This document shows, piece by piece, positions 8,853 through 17,267 of a stretch of DNA of 36,063 nucleotides. Within the stretch, counting starts at the first letter, position 1. Each line of letters begins with the position of its first letter. The stretch covers positions 213,788 through 249,850 of the forward strand of contig DIWZ01000006.1 in assembly GCA_002435955.1 (NCBI GenBank), in the 5' to 3' direction. The position numbers were made by a program, and so were the translations under genes. This DNA is from Pelobacter sp. UBA6093 (lineage in GTDB: Bacteria > Desulfobacterota > Desulfuromonadia > Desulfuromonadales > Syntrophotaleaceae). The notes under the pieces are model-generated. The model was not told the DNA's origin. It saw only the letters and a list, made by a program, of their open reading frames with translations, and ran no database searches.

Positions 8853-8917
8853 ATATCGTCCTTGAGGACAGACGCAGCCTGCTTCAAAGAGCTGCCGCAA
8901 CTTACAAGACAGGATCT

Positions 8918-10018
8918 ATGATTAGAATCGTTTCCATAAAATTCCGCAAAGCCGGCAAACAGTACCATTTCAATGCCGGTCAGCTGGAGCTGTCCTCGGG
9001 ACAGTCGGTCATCGTCGAGACGGACCGGGGTCGTGCCCTGGGTTCCGTCGTTGGTCCCCCTCGGGAGGTGCCGGAAGATCAGGCACCGGATAACCTTAAA
9101 AATGTCGTTCGACTTGCCTCGGATGAAGATATCGCTTTGGCTGAAAACAGCGTCGCCAAAGAGAAGGAAGCCTTCAGTTTCTGCCTGGAGCGCATCAAAT
9201 CCCGACAGATGGATATGAAGCTGGTGCGGGCCGAATACCTGTTTGACGGCTCCAAGATCATTTTCTATTTTACGGCTGACGGCAGGGTCGATTTCAGAGA
9301 ATTGGTCAAAGACCTGGCGCATTACTTCCATACGCGCATCGAAATGCGCCAGATTGGCGTTCGCGATGAAGCCAAACTTATCGGCGGGATCGGAATCTGT
9401 GGAAGAGCTTTATGTTGCTGTACTTTCCTGACCGATTTCGCACCGGTTTCGGTAAAAATGGCCAAGGAACAGGGCTTGGCGCTGAATCCCAACAAGATTT
9501 CCGGGCAATGCGGCCGTCTGTTGTGTTGCCTCAACTATGAATACAAAACCTATCTGTCGCTGAAGCAACGCATGCCCAAGTGTGGACGCCGTGTTCGGGT
9601 TGAGAACCAGGAAGGCGAAGTCATCAATCAGAATGTTCTCGATCAGACGGTTACGGTCAAACTTGATGAGAACCAGCGAATCGACGTTCCTCTGGACAAG
9701 GTACAAGTCACCGACAGTCAAGCCAAGCCGACCACGAGCGATGAACCGTCGTCCGCCAGGCCTCGCCCCAGGGTTCCTTCACGCTCACGAAAAACCGTAC
9801 CTTCCAAGGAGCCCCTCCCTCCGGTCAAAGAAGAAGGCGAACAGGAGGGACAGGTTAAACCAGGCAAAGCTCCCCCCAAACGTCGCGGCCAGAAAACAAC
9901 TCAACGGGACGCACCTGCTGCAACCGAAGGCGATCAGAGCACCCGCAAGCGCCCCAGAAGGAAGAGTCGCCCCAAGCATCGGCCACCCCAGAACACGCCC
10001 CCAGGAGACAAACAATGA
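8918..10018 (+). CDS. ricT: PSP1-domain protein RicT/YaaT
   Basis: Member of the PSP1/YaaT family. In Bacillus subtilis the homologue forms an Fe-S-containing complex with YlbF and YmcA that influences RNase Y and RNA maturation; the role in this organism is inferred only. The 366-residue product has the conserved core (residues 1-210) with cysteines at 161, 166-168, 198 and 203-204, in CGRALCCCTF and GQCGRLLCCLNYEY, fitting metal-cluster ligands. Residues about 245-366 form a long basic, Pro/Lys/Arg-rich tail of low complexity that looks disordered and is longer than in Bacillus proteins. It lies between holB and metG, and its stop overlaps the metG start by 4 bases. The holB-ricT-metG neighbourhood also occurs in Firmicutes. 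Confidence 0.93.
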   Translation: MIRIVSIKFRKAGKQYHFNAGQLELSSGQSVIVETDRGRALGSVVGPPREVPEDQAPDNLKNVVRLASDEDIALAENSVAKEKEAFSFCLERIKSRQMDMKLVRAEYLFDGSKIIFYFTADGRVDFRELVKDLAHYFHTRIEMRQIGVRDEAKLIGGIGICGRALCCCTFLTDFAPVSVKMAKEQGLALNPNKISGQCGRLLCCLNYEYKTYLSLKQRMPKCGRRVRVENQEGEVINQNVLDQTVTVKLDENQRIDVPLDKVQVTDSQAKPTTSDEPSSARPRPRVPSRSRKTVPSKEPLPPVKEEGEQEGQVKPGKAPPKRRGQKTTQRDAPAATEGDQSTRKRPRRKSRPKHRPPQNTPPGDKQ

Positions 10019-11547
10019 GCAAGCGCTTTTATGTAACTACGCCCATTTACTACGTGAACGACGTGCCACACATCGGTCATGCTTATACCACCGTTGCATG
10101 TGATATGCTGGCCCGTTACAAAAGAGCGCAGGGATATGAAGTTTTTTTCCTGACCGGGACCGACGAGCATGGCCAGAAAGTCGAGAAAGCCGCGCAGGCC
10201 AAGGGAGAAACCCCGCTTGAACTGGCCGATCGGGTCGTCAAGCGCTACCAGGCCTTATGGGAAAAACTGAACATATCCCACACCGATTTTATCCGCACTT
10301 CCCAGGAGCGGCACAAAAAAGGTGTCTGCAACCTGTTTGAACAGCTACTTGCATCCGGGGATATTTACCTGGGAGAGTATGAGGACTGGTACTGTACCCC
10401 TTGCGAAACCTTCTGGACCGAAACGCAACTCCTGGATGGATGCTGTCCGGACTGCGGGCGCCCCACGGATAAGCTCAAGGAGGAATCGTATTTTTTCCGC
10501 ATGAGCAAATACCAGGACCAACTCCTGAAACACATCGAGGAGGACCCTGAGTTTATTCAGCCAAGAACGCGGCGCAATGAAATCCTCAACTTTGTCCGCG
10601 AAGGTTTGCGCGATCTTTCGATTTCCCGCACTTCCTTTTCCTGGGGAATTCCCGTACCCGGCAACGAACGTCATGTTATTTATGTATGGTTCGATGCCCT
10701 GACCAACTACATCACCGCCCTGGGATACCCCGAAGATCCCGAGGGCCGGTGCAAGAATTTCTGGCCGGCGGATGTTCATATTATCGGCAAGGATATCCTG
10801 CGGTTTCATACCGTTTACTGGCCGACCTTTCTCATGGCGGCCGGCATCCCTCTCCCCAAAAAGGTTTTCGCGCACGGCTGGTGGACTGTCGAGGGGCAAA
10901 AAATGAGCAAAAGCATGCAGAATGTCGTGGAACCGAACATGCTGGTTGACAAGTACGGCGTGGATGCGATTCGCTACTTTCTGCTGCGTGAAGTACCCTT
11001 CGGCCTGGATGGCGATTTTTCCCATGCTGCGTTGATTCACCGTATCAATTCGGACCTTGCCAACGATCTGGGCAACCTGGTCAGTCGCTCCACCGCCATG
11101 CTCCATAAGTATTTCGGCGGCATTCTGCCGGAACCGAGCGACCAGCGTCCCGAAGATCAACCATACATTGCGGCCTTTGCCGATACGGTTAAAAATGTTG
11201 ATGGTTTTATGCAGGACCTTGCTTTCAACAAGGCCCTGCAAACCATCTGGGAATTGGTCGGCCTGGGCAATAAATATATTGACGACATGGCCCCCTGGGC
11301 ACTGGCCAAAGACGAGACCCAACACGAACGCCTGGGAACCGTCATGTACAATCTGCTGGATTCTTTGCGGCTTGTTTCGCTTCTTATCGCACCGGTCATG
11401 CCCGAAACTTCTGATAAGATTCTGGATATACTCGGTTGCCAACCGGAGCAGTTGACATTAGCCGGCAATGACCGCTGGGGGTTACTCAAACCAGGCACGG
11501 AAATCGCCAAGGCGAAACCCCTTTTCCCCCGGATCGAAACGGAATAA
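10015..11547 (+). CDS. metG: methionine--tRNA ligase
   Basis: Class I aminoacyl-tRNA synthetase charging tRNA-Met. The 510-residue product has the HIGH motif (HIGHAYTT, about residues 21-28) and a zinc-binding insert with two knuckle-like pairs (CTPCETFW and CPDCGRP). The KMSKS loop is also present (GQKMSKSMQNVV). It ends after the anticodon-binding helical domain, so it lacks the C-terminal EMAP/Trbp-like dimerisation domain found in longer MetG proteins. The ATG overlaps the ricT stop (ATGA). A strong terminator follows at 11574, so metG is the last gene of the tmk operon. Confidence 0.97.
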   Translation: MSKRFYVTTPIYYVNDVPHIGHAYTTVACDMLARYKRAQGYEVFFLTGTDEHGQKVEKAAQAKGETPLELADRVVKRYQALWEKLNISHTDFIRTSQERHKKGVCNLFEQLLASGDIYLGEYEDWYCTPCETFWTETQLLDGCCPDCGRPTDKLKEESYFFRMSKYQDQLLKHIEEDPEFIQPRTRRNEILNFVREGLRDLSISRTSFSWGIPVPGNERHVIYVWFDALTNYITALGYPEDPEGRCKNFWPADVHIIGKDILRFHTVYWPTFLMAAGIPLPKKVFAHGWWTVEGQKMSKSMQNVVEPNMLVDKYGVDAIRYFLLREVPFGLDGDFSHAALIHRINSDLANDLGNLVSRSTAMLHKYFGGILPEPSDQRPEDQPYIAAFADTVKNVDGFMQDLAFNKALQTIWELVGLGNKYIDDMAPWALAKDETQHERLGTVMYNLLDSLRLVSLLIAPVMPETSDKILDILGCQPEQLTLAGNDRWGLLKPGTEIAKAKPLFPRIETE

Positions 11548-11573
11548 GGTCCTTTCAAATAAACCATTTCCTT

Positions 11574-11604
11574 CCAAGGGGCGCAGCAGCGCCCCTTGGT
11601 TTTT
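11574..11604 (+). terminator. intrinsic terminator after metG
   Basis: A perfect 11-bp stem (CCAAGGGGCGC with GCGCCCCTTGG), a 4-nt AGCA loop and a T5 tract. It ends the tmk-metG operon, and the tatD-fusion gene starts only 14 bp later. Confidence 0.93.
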
Positions 11605-11617
11605 GGAGCGATAGCTT

Positions 11618-13012
11618 ATGCCCCGGACGTTTTCCACATTCATCGATACTCACGCGCACCTCGATCACCATCAGTACGACGAGGATCGGCAGCAAACCAT
11701 CCAACGCGCACTGGAATCCGGCATTTCGCACATGATCACCATCGGATGCGATCTCGCAAGCTCCAGGGCCAGCGTGGAACTGGCGCGTCAGCACCTTGCC
11801 ATTTTTGCCGCGGTGGGCATCCATCCCCATGATGCGGTCGAGCTTGATGACAAGGCACTCGAGGTGCTGGAGGACCTGGCGCGCGAAAACAGCAAAGTTG
11901 TGGCTATCGGTGAAATTGGCCTGGATTTCTATCGCGACCGCAGTCCCAGGGATATTCAGATCCACGCTTTTCGCCAACAGATACGTCTTGCGCGCAAAGT
12001 CGGTCTGCCCGTCATCGTCCATGACCGGGATGCCCACCAGGAAGTACTTGAGATTCTTCGACAGGAAAAAGCTGCGGAAACTGGCGGTGTGCTGCATTGT
12101 TTCAGTGGCGATCTGATCATGGCCCAGGCCTGCATCGAGCTGGGATTCTACCTGTCGTTCCCGGCTACCATCACCTATCCCAAAAATGATGCCTTGCGTG
12201 AGGTTGTTAAATCCATACCAACCGAACGGTTGCTGATGGAAACCGATTGCCCTTACCTGGCACCCCAACCGTTGCGCGGCAAACGTAACGAGCCGGCCTT
12301 GCTGCGCCATACGGCGGAGCAAATAGCCCACATCAAAGGCCTGAGCGTGGAAGATGTTGCCCGCATTACCAACCTGAATGCATACCGGCTGTTCGGGATC
12401 GGCCATGTCGACCAGTCCGCTAAAATCGCTTACCGGATTCGTAATTCTCTCTATCTGAATATCACCAACCGTTGCAGCAATGTCTGTGTTTTCTGTGCTA
12501 AATTTCGTGATTTTGCTGTCAAGGGGCATGAACTGAAACTCGACCGCGAACCAACGGTCGATGAGATCAAGCAAGCTATTGGCAACCCCGGCGAATATGC
12601 CGAAGTGGTTTTTTGCGGCTATGGCGAATCGTTGTTGCGACTCGATGTCATCCGCGAAATCGGCTTGTGGCTGCATCGACAGGGCATTCCGGTACGCATC
12701 AACACCGATGGTCAGGCCAATCTGGTCCATGGCCGGAATATCCTTCCCGAGCTGGCTGGCTTCGTCGATGCCATTTCCGTTTCCCTCAATGCCGCCGACG
12801 CCACCACTTATCAGAAGATATGCCAGTCCTGTTTTGGCGAAGCCGGTTACGAGGCGGTCAAGGATTTTATCCGGGAAGCGAAAAAACATATTCCTTCTGT
12901 TACCGCAAGCGTAGTCGCCATGCCTGGCATCGATATCGAAGCTTGCCGGCGCATTGTCGAACAGGAATTACAAGTGAATTTCAGAGTGCGCCCCTACAAT
13001 GAAGTGGGGTGA
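11618..13012 (+). CDS. TatD family nuclease fused to a radical SAM domain
   Basis: Two-domain protein of 464 residues. Residues 1 to about 262 are a TatD-type metal-dependent deoxyribonuclease: the HAH pair at 12/14, Glu99 in GEIGLDF, His135 in VIVHDRDAH, His160 in LHCFSGD and Asp210 in METDCPYLAP are all present. Residues about 275-464 form a radical SAM domain with the CX3CX2C cluster motif at Cys286, Cys290 and Cys293 (RCSNVCVFC) and a GYGES glycine-rich SAM-binding stretch. Such fusions, and separate TatD-linked radical SAM proteins, are known in deltaproteobacteria; the substrate of the radical SAM part is unknown to me. It starts 14 bp after the metG terminator. The frame is continuous and both active sites look intact, so the fusion is probably genuine. 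Confidence 0.93.
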   Translation: MPRTFSTFIDTHAHLDHHQYDEDRQQTIQRALESGISHMITIGCDLASSRASVELARQHLAIFAAVGIHPHDAVELDDKALEVLEDLARENSKVVAIGEIGLDFYRDRSPRDIQIHAFRQQIRLARKVGLPVIVHDRDAHQEVLEILRQEKAAETGGVLHCFSGDLIMAQACIELGFYLSFPATITYPKNDALREVVKSIPTERLLMETDCPYLAPQPLRGKRNEPALLRHTAEQIAHIKGLSVEDVARITNLNAYRLFGIGHVDQSAKIAYRIRNSLYLNITNRCSNVCVFCAKFRDFAVKGHELKLDREPTVDEIKQAIGNPGEYAEVVFCGYGESLLRLDVIREIGLWLHRQGIPVRINTDGQANLVHGRNILPELAGFVDAISVSLNAADATTYQKICQSCFGEAGYEAVKDFIREAKKHIPSVTASVVAMPGIDIEACRRIVEQELQVNFRVRPYNEVG

Positions 13013-13114
13013 TTTACCCTCGGTGATCACCGTACCCTGGTTATCAGGAGGATAGGAGTCTGCCGGACTAGATTCCAATTGGGATAAAATCCGCTAGAAT
13101 TTCTAAATAGTGCG

Positions 13115-13280
13115 CATCCGGAAACTATGGATGGACACGGTGTAGTTTTCATATGGGAAACGAGCAATTTTTCTCAAGGTCAAGGAAATCAAGCGCTTGC
13201 ACGGAGGCGTAGATGTCTACGCCGCACACGCAAGCGTGCGGATTGACGCCGAGATTGGGGAAAAGGGCCGTTTCCGGATG
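13115..13280. repeat. 166-bp inverted-repeat element (MITE family 2, full copy)
   Basis: Bounded by perfect 11-bp terminal inverted repeats, CATCCGGAAAC (13115-13125) and GTTTCCGGATG (13270-13280). The centre holds a second palindrome, GGCGTAGA/TCTACGCC, nested in GCTTGC/GCAAGC arms. It encodes no protein. A much shorter relative sharing the ends and the ACTATGGATGG segment lies at 14756-14800. It sits in the gap upstream of the small gene at 13343. Confidence 0.72.
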
Positions 13281-13342
13281 AAAACTGGATAACAGCGACC
13301 ATTGCAAAGCCCCCTGCTCTTCCTGCAACAGGAGGTTCCAAC

Positions 13343-13594
13343 ATGAAAGGTCTACTGATTAAAGACATGACCCATTGGTGTGACTCCTGGTCCGCGCATA
13401 TTGCCACCAGACTGGAAATCCTCGATTCAACCTACAATCTGCTGATTTTTCACCAGCGGCATAGCACGGATGAGATTCTGGCGCATGTCTCCGATGCGCC
13501 ACCGGAGATTTTCCAGATCATCGACCTTGAGGAAACGCAGGAAGAGCGCAGCGACTTTGTCAGCGATTCAGGCACATTCTACAGAATGACTTAG
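13343..13594 (+). CDS. small protein of unknown function
   Basis: An 83-residue acidic protein that I do not recognise. It has a strong AGGAGG ribosome-binding site 8 bases before the ATG, which is the main reason to accept it as a gene. No signal peptide, membrane segment or cysteine motif is seen; the single Cys is near the N-terminus in THWCDSWSAHI. The C-terminal third is rich in Glu and Asp (DLEETQEERSDFVSD). It stands alone between a repeat element upstream and a hairpin terminator downstream that is oriented mainly for the opposite strand. Confidence 0.65.
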   Translation: MKGLLIKDMTHWCDSWSAHIATRLEILDSTYNLLIFHQRHSTDEILAHVSDAPPEIFQIIDLEETQEERSDFVSDSGTFYRMT

Positions 13595-13673
13595 CCATGT
13601 AGACGCATATTGGAAAATTGGGTTGTGTCCTTGACTCCAGTGATTTGTGAAGTATCTACACTATCCCGGACAC

Positions 13674-13712
13674 AAAAAAAGACGCGTTACCACGAATGTC
13701 CGGGTAACGCGT
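13674..13712 (-). terminator. intrinsic terminator after the DUF3135 gene
   Basis: Read on the minus strand, ACGCGTTACC pairs with GGTAACGCGT around an 11-nt loop and is followed by C and seven Ts. On the plus strand the hairpin is followed by A residues rather than Ts. It lies 44 bp downstream of the stop of the gene at 13756. Confidence 0.85.
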
Positions 13713-13755
13713 TAAAAAATGAAGGGGGCAACCTGTTTGCGCCAACTTTTGATGG

Positions 13756-14106
13756 CTAATGTATCGTATCGTGATCTTTCAAAGTCAGCACTTTGGCCGG
13801 CCCATGTTGCTCGGCGGCCTGTTCAGCAAGAAATCTTTGTGGATCATTCAATACGCGGTTGAATTTTTCAAACTGCTCCCAGAATATGCCGATCATGAGG
13901 TTCATGCGCGCGATGGGGTCCCGATAACGGCGCAGACGCATGTCGAGCTGAAATTGCATGCCGTAGGCGCGGGTACGGTATTCCTCCGGCAAATCCTCAA
14001 GCATCTGATGAATGATATCGGCCCGCATCTTCTCGAAAGCTTCCGGGTCTTTTTGATACAAACCAACCATTTCCAGGACTTGGCTTTTTTCTTTAGAAGC
14101 ACTCAT
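13756..14106 (-). CDS. DUF3135 family protein
   Basis: A 116-residue helical, soluble protein. The pattern DPEAFEKMRADII, then RAYGMQFQLDMRLRRYRDPIARM and WEQFEKFNRVL, resembles the DUF3135 family, whose function is unknown. No enzymatic motif or signal sequence is visible. The ATG is preceded by AAGGAGGTGG, an excellent ribosome-binding site. It is a single-gene unit with its own terminator, downstream of the unknown gene at 14191-14760 on the same strand. Confidence 0.8.
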   Translation of the reverse strand: MSASKEKSQVLEMVGLYQKDPEAFEKMRADIIHQMLEDLPEEYRTRAYGMQFQLDMRLRRYRDPIARMNLMIGIFWEQFEKFNRVLNDPQRFLAEQAAEQHGPAKVLTLKDHDTIH

Positions 14107-14190
14107 GCAACCACCTCCTTACCTTGATATTAACACTCGGTATCGAGGAGGCAAGACAGGCCTGGATAACTATTTAGAAATCACTCATCA

Positions 14191-14760
14191 TCAGCCTGGT
14201 AGCGCATCAAGATCGATCATGGTGATCCCCGAATCAAGTCTTTGCCACAGCCCCAGGCCGTGCCCACAGCGCAGAGCCACGCCGGATATTACTTTTCTAT
14301 AAAGGTCCAAAGTCCATGGCGACTGCTTGTCCAGATGCGCCCGTGCCTGCTTGGCCACATCGCCGAGAGGGTTGCTTAATAGATAAATTCTGCTCATCTG
14401 CAAATTGCTGCCATAAAACCGTACCATCAGCAGCTTCTGGTTCTCCAGAGCCGCAAAAACCTGGCGGTCAAAATCATCGTTGTAATTTAGCCAGCATGTA
14501 TAGACATATTTGACGACCTGCCCAACGGCCAGCAAAACACCAAAGGCGGCACAGTTATTTTGATAGAATAATCCGCCGCGAACTTGTGGCCTTGAATCGC
14601 CAAAATACGCGATGGTGGACGATCTTTCCAACACCTGAACGGCAATTTGCAGCGGCGTTCGACCGATCGCAACAAAGCCCATTTCCTCAAAAACGTATTC
14701 CGACAGAAGTTTTCCTGGCGCTATGCACGTCACAACTGCCTCCAAACGCTTAGTGTTCAT
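14191..14760 (-). CDS. protein of unknown function
   Basis: A 189-residue product if the ATG at 14760 is used; an in-frame GTG at 14781 would add seven residues. I do not recognise the family. It has no signal peptide or clear transmembrane helix and ends with a hydrophobic C-terminal segment (LDSGITMIDLDALPG). Neither start has a good ribosome-binding site. The ATG lies inside the end of a 45-bp inverted repeat (14756-14800), so that repeat may have replaced the original 5' region. The gene may be poorly expressed or N-terminally altered. Confidence 0.6.
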   Translation of the reverse strand: MNTKRLEAVVTCIAPGKLLSEYVFEEMGFVAIGRTPLQIAVQVLERSSTIAYFGDSRPQVRGGLFYQNNCAAFGVLLAVGQVVKYVYTCWLNYNDDFDRQVFAALENQKLLMVRFYGSNLQMSRIYLLSNPLGDVAKQARAHLDKQSPWTLDLYRKVISGVALRCGHGLGLWQRLDSGITMIDLDALPG

Positions 14761-14800
14761 CCGGCAACTATGGATGGGCACAGTGCCGTTGCCGGATGAA
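14756..14800. repeat. 45-bp inverted repeat (MITE family 2, minimal copy)
   Basis: Perfect 13-bp terminal inverted repeats, TTCATCCGGCAAC (14756-14768) and GTTGCCGGATGAA (14788-14800), separated by 19 bp. The interior ACTATGGATGGGCAC matches the left interior of the 166-bp element at 13115, so this looks like an internally deleted derivative. It overlaps the start codon of the gene at 14191-14760. Confidence 0.7.
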
Positions 14801-14806
14801 AAAGCT

Positions 14807-14838
14807 AAAAAGCCGGGGCCACATTCTGTGAACCCCGG
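14807..14838 (-). terminator. intrinsic terminator after the aldehyde dehydrogenase gene
   Basis: On the minus strand CCGGGG pairs with CCCCGG, with an inner CACA/TGTG extension around a GAA loop, followed by CTTTTT. It lies about 30 bp after the stop of the gene at 14870. Confidence 0.8.
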
Positions 14839-14869
14839 TCTGGCAGTTTATTCCGGAGTCTACCGTTGG

Positions 14870-16300
14870 CTATTCCCTCGGAGGTAGCTGAATCGCTTTT
14901 ATCTCCAGAAACTCCTCAAGTCCGAATCGTCCCATCTCCCGACCATAACCGGATTGCCGGTATCCTCCGAAAGGCGCCTCGGTATTGTAAGGCGCGCCGT
15001 TGATATCCACCTGCCCGGCGCGCAACCGGCGCGCCACCCCCATGGCCCGATTAGCATCGGCCGACCAGACGCCGGCAGCAAGACCGTAGGGAGTGGCGTT
15101 GGCCAGGGCCACCGCCTCATCTTCGCTTCCGTAGGTCATAATCGACAAAACGGGACCGAAAATCTCCTCCCGGGCGATGGTCATTCCGGCTGTTACCCGG
15201 CCGAAGACCGTCGGCTGGACATAATAACCGCGCTCCAGCCCGGCCGGAGCATCCGCCCCGCCGAGCAGTAATATCGCGCCTTCCTGGCAGCCGCGGCGGA
15301 TATAATCGGTGACCCTTTGATGTTGACGCTTGGATACCAGAGGTCCGAGGCGTGCATTTTCATCCCTGGGATTACCGGGGGGGAACTTTTTGGCGGCATT
15401 AACCGCCAGCCTGGCTGCTTCATCGTAACGGTCCTCGGGGACCAGCAGGCGGGTCCAGGCACTACAGGTCTGCCCTGAATTGAGAAAACATGATTTTACG
15501 GTGCCTTTAACCGCCTCTTCCAGATCGGCATCATCGAGAATAATGGAGGGGGATTTTCCTCCCAGTTCCAGAGCAACACGCTTGATCCCTGCGGATGCAA
15601 GCTCGGCCACCCGTTTGCCGGCACGTGTAGAGCCTGTAAACGAAACCAGGTCGACCTGCTCATGACTGGCAAGGTGCTCGCCGACTATGGGCCCGGCACC
15701 GCTAACAAGGTTGAAAACCCCTGCCGGCAAACCGACATGGTCAATGATGTCCGCCAGTAAAAAAGCGTTGAGGGGCGTTACTTCACTCGGCTTGAGCACC
15801 ACCGTGCACCCGGCGGCAAGAGCCGGAGCCACCTTGGCTATGATCTGATGCAGGGGATAATTCCAGGGGGTGATGGCCGCGACGACCCCCGCAGCCTCCT
15901 TCACAACCAGGGAATGTCCTACTTGCTCTTCAAAGGGGAAGGTTCGTGCATGGTTGGCGAACGAAGCAAGAGTGACCATCGGCAACCCGACCTGAATCGA
16001 TCGGGTCAACTTGAACGGCATGCCCAGTTCATCCGTAATCAGTTCGGTCATTTCCCCGGAGCGATTTTTGAGTTCGACGTGAATTTTTTCGAGCCATTGG
16101 GCCCGTTCCGCAACCGAGGTGGAGGACCAACGCTCAAAGGCGTTGCGCGCCGCCATCACAGCCGCATCGGCGTCCGGTTGCCCCGCAGCCGGTATTCTGC
16201 CGATGATTTCCTCGGTGGCCGGGTTGACAACCTCAAAGACATCACTGCAGGAAGCAGCTACCCATTGACCGTTTATGTACAATTTATCCCTGATCAGCAT
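14870..16300 (-). CDS. NAD(P)-dependent aldehyde dehydrogenase
   Basis: Oxidises an aldehyde to the carboxylic acid; the substrate is not clear from sequence. The 476-residue protein has the complete family set: the NPATEEIIGRIP start, the ITPWNYPLHQIIAKVAPALAAG cofactor segment, VVLKPSEVTPL, the SFTGSTRAGKRVAE Rossmann turn, the general-base Glu in ALELGGKSP and the catalytic Cys in NSGQTCSAW. EEIFGPVLSI follows near the C-terminus. The FNSGQTC-type active site and length resemble the broad-specificity betaine/aldehyde group. A GGAGGAGA ribosome-binding site precedes the ATG, and a terminator follows. It is monocistronic and divergent from the ferredoxin-like gene at 16521. Confidence 0.95.
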   Translation of the reverse strand: MLIRDKLYINGQWVAASCSDVFEVVNPATEEIIGRIPAAGQPDADAAVMAARNAFERWSSTSVAERAQWLEKIHVELKNRSGEMTELITDELGMPFKLTRSIQVGLPMVTLASFANHARTFPFEEQVGHSLVVKEAAGVVAAITPWNYPLHQIIAKVAPALAAGCTVVLKPSEVTPLNAFLLADIIDHVGLPAGVFNLVSGAGPIVGEHLASHEQVDLVSFTGSTRAGKRVAELASAGIKRVALELGGKSPSIILDDADLEEAVKGTVKSCFLNSGQTCSAWTRLLVPEDRYDEAARLAVNAAKKFPPGNPRDENARLGPLVSKRQHQRVTDYIRRGCQEGAILLLGGADAPAGLERGYYVQPTVFGRVTAGMTIAREEIFGPVLSIMTYGSEDEAVALANATPYGLAAGVWSADANRAMGVARRLRAGQVDINGAPYNTEAPFGGYRQSGYGREMGRFGLEEFLEIKAIQLPPRE

Positions 16301-16427
16301 TCTCTCCTCCTGTTGACGTTATTAACTTGGCGTGTTTCGGAGTATAGCAAATCAGCTGACCGGTCTGAACCCCCCATGTTATGATTGATCATTGCGATTA
16401 AGTTGGAAAAGTTAAAAAAGAATTTTC

Positions 16428-16441
16428 TTGATAGCTGTCAA
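16428..16441 (+). promoter_or_regulatory. possible CRP/FNR-type operator
   Basis: TTGATAGCTGTCAA differs from the FNR consensus TTGAT-N4-ATCAA at one position. It lies 80 bp upstream of the Fe-S protein gene at 16521, in the divergent gap. The motif is short and could be chance, so confidence is low. Confidence 0.3.
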
Positions 16442-16520
16442 GGGCGGTTAAGCGCTGGTGTGAGAGGATCAAGCCATCAAACGAACATAACTCTATCTCA
16501 CCATCTAAGGGAGACTATCC

Positions 16521-17228
16521 ATGAAACGGAATATCATTCATATCGACGAAGATAAATGCAACGGTTGTGGCCTCTGTGTACCCGCATGTGCTGAAGGCGC
16601 CATCCAGATCATTGATGGCAAGGCCCGCCTGGCGGCAGACAATCTTTGCGACGGCCTTGGTGCCTGCCTTGGCCACTGTCCGCAGGATGCCATCCATGTC
16701 GAGGAACGCGAAGCCGATGAGTTTGATGAAGCCGCCGTGGAAAAACACATAGCTAAAACCGTGGATGCCAAGCCTGCCCATGGCCATGGTGGCTGCCCCT
16801 CGGCCCGTCTCATGTCTTTCGAAAAACCGCAGTCTGCTCCTGTGGCGGCCAACGCCCCTCAGGCTTCGGCCATCGGCAACTGGCCGGTACAACTTAAACT
16901 GATCCCGGTTTCAGCGCCATTTCTCAAAGGAGCGGATCTGTTGCTGGCGGCCGATTGCGCACCGTTTGCCTATGCCGACTTCCACCGGGATCTGCTGACC
17001 GGCAAAGTGTTGCTTATCGGTTGCCCGAAACTTGACGATGTCGAAGAATACAAGCAGAAACTGACTGCCATTCTGGCCCAGAACGATGTCAAGTCCCTCA
17101 CTGTAGCCTACATGGAGGTACCGTGTTGTACCGGTCTTGTGGCCCTGGCCAAACAGGCTCTGGCGGCAAGCGGTGCGGATATCGAACTGCAAACGGTTTG
17201 CATCGGTATTCGTGGTGAGCGCCGCTGA
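16521..17228 (+). CDS. ferredoxin-like 4Fe-4S protein with C-terminal Cys-rich domain
   Basis: A 235-residue cytoplasmic Fe-S protein, probably an electron carrier or redox sensor. Residues 1-60 form a ferredoxin-like domain. The first site has CX2CX2CX3C (Cys13, 16, 19, 23). The second has only Cys43, 49 and 53, because Leu46 occupies the usual second Cys position; this CDGLGACLGHCP form recurs in related anaerobe proteins as far as I know. A linker rich in Ala and Pro follows, then a second domain with DCAPFAYADFH, LIGCPKLDD and MEVPCCTGLV that carries further conserved cysteines. I recognise the family but know of no assigned reaction. Two terminators follow, so it is a single-gene unit. 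Confidence 0.88.
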   Translation: MKRNIIHIDEDKCNGCGLCVPACAEGAIQIIDGKARLAADNLCDGLGACLGHCPQDAIHVEEREADEFDEAAVEKHIAKTVDAKPAHGHGGCPSARLMSFEKPQSAPVAANAPQASAIGNWPVQLKLIPVSAPFLKGADLLLAADCAPFAYADFHRDLLTGKVLLIGCPKLDDVEEYKQKLTAILAQNDVKSLTVAYMEVPCCTGLVALAKQALAASGADIELQTVCIGIRGERR

Positions 17229-17266
17229 ATTCCCACTGACTCAAGCATGGATTCCCACTGACTCAA
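17229..17266. repeat. two-copy 22-bp direct repeat
   Basis: ATTCCCACTGACTCAA occurs at 17229-17244 and again at 17251-17266, immediately after the stop of the Fe-S protein gene and before its terminator. It looks like a simple tandem duplication. Confidence 0.75.
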
Positions 17267-17267
17267 A

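Noticed and set aside
11555..12889. A 444-codon minus-strand open frame across the TatD/radical-SAM gene.
   Set aside because: The plus-strand frame carries both complete active sites. The antisense frame has no domain features.
17229..17266. CRISPR-like repeat after the Fe-S protein gene.
   Set aside because: There are only two copies with a 6-bp gap and no spacers of constant length. It is a simple tandem duplication. No CRISPR array or cas gene is seen in the window.
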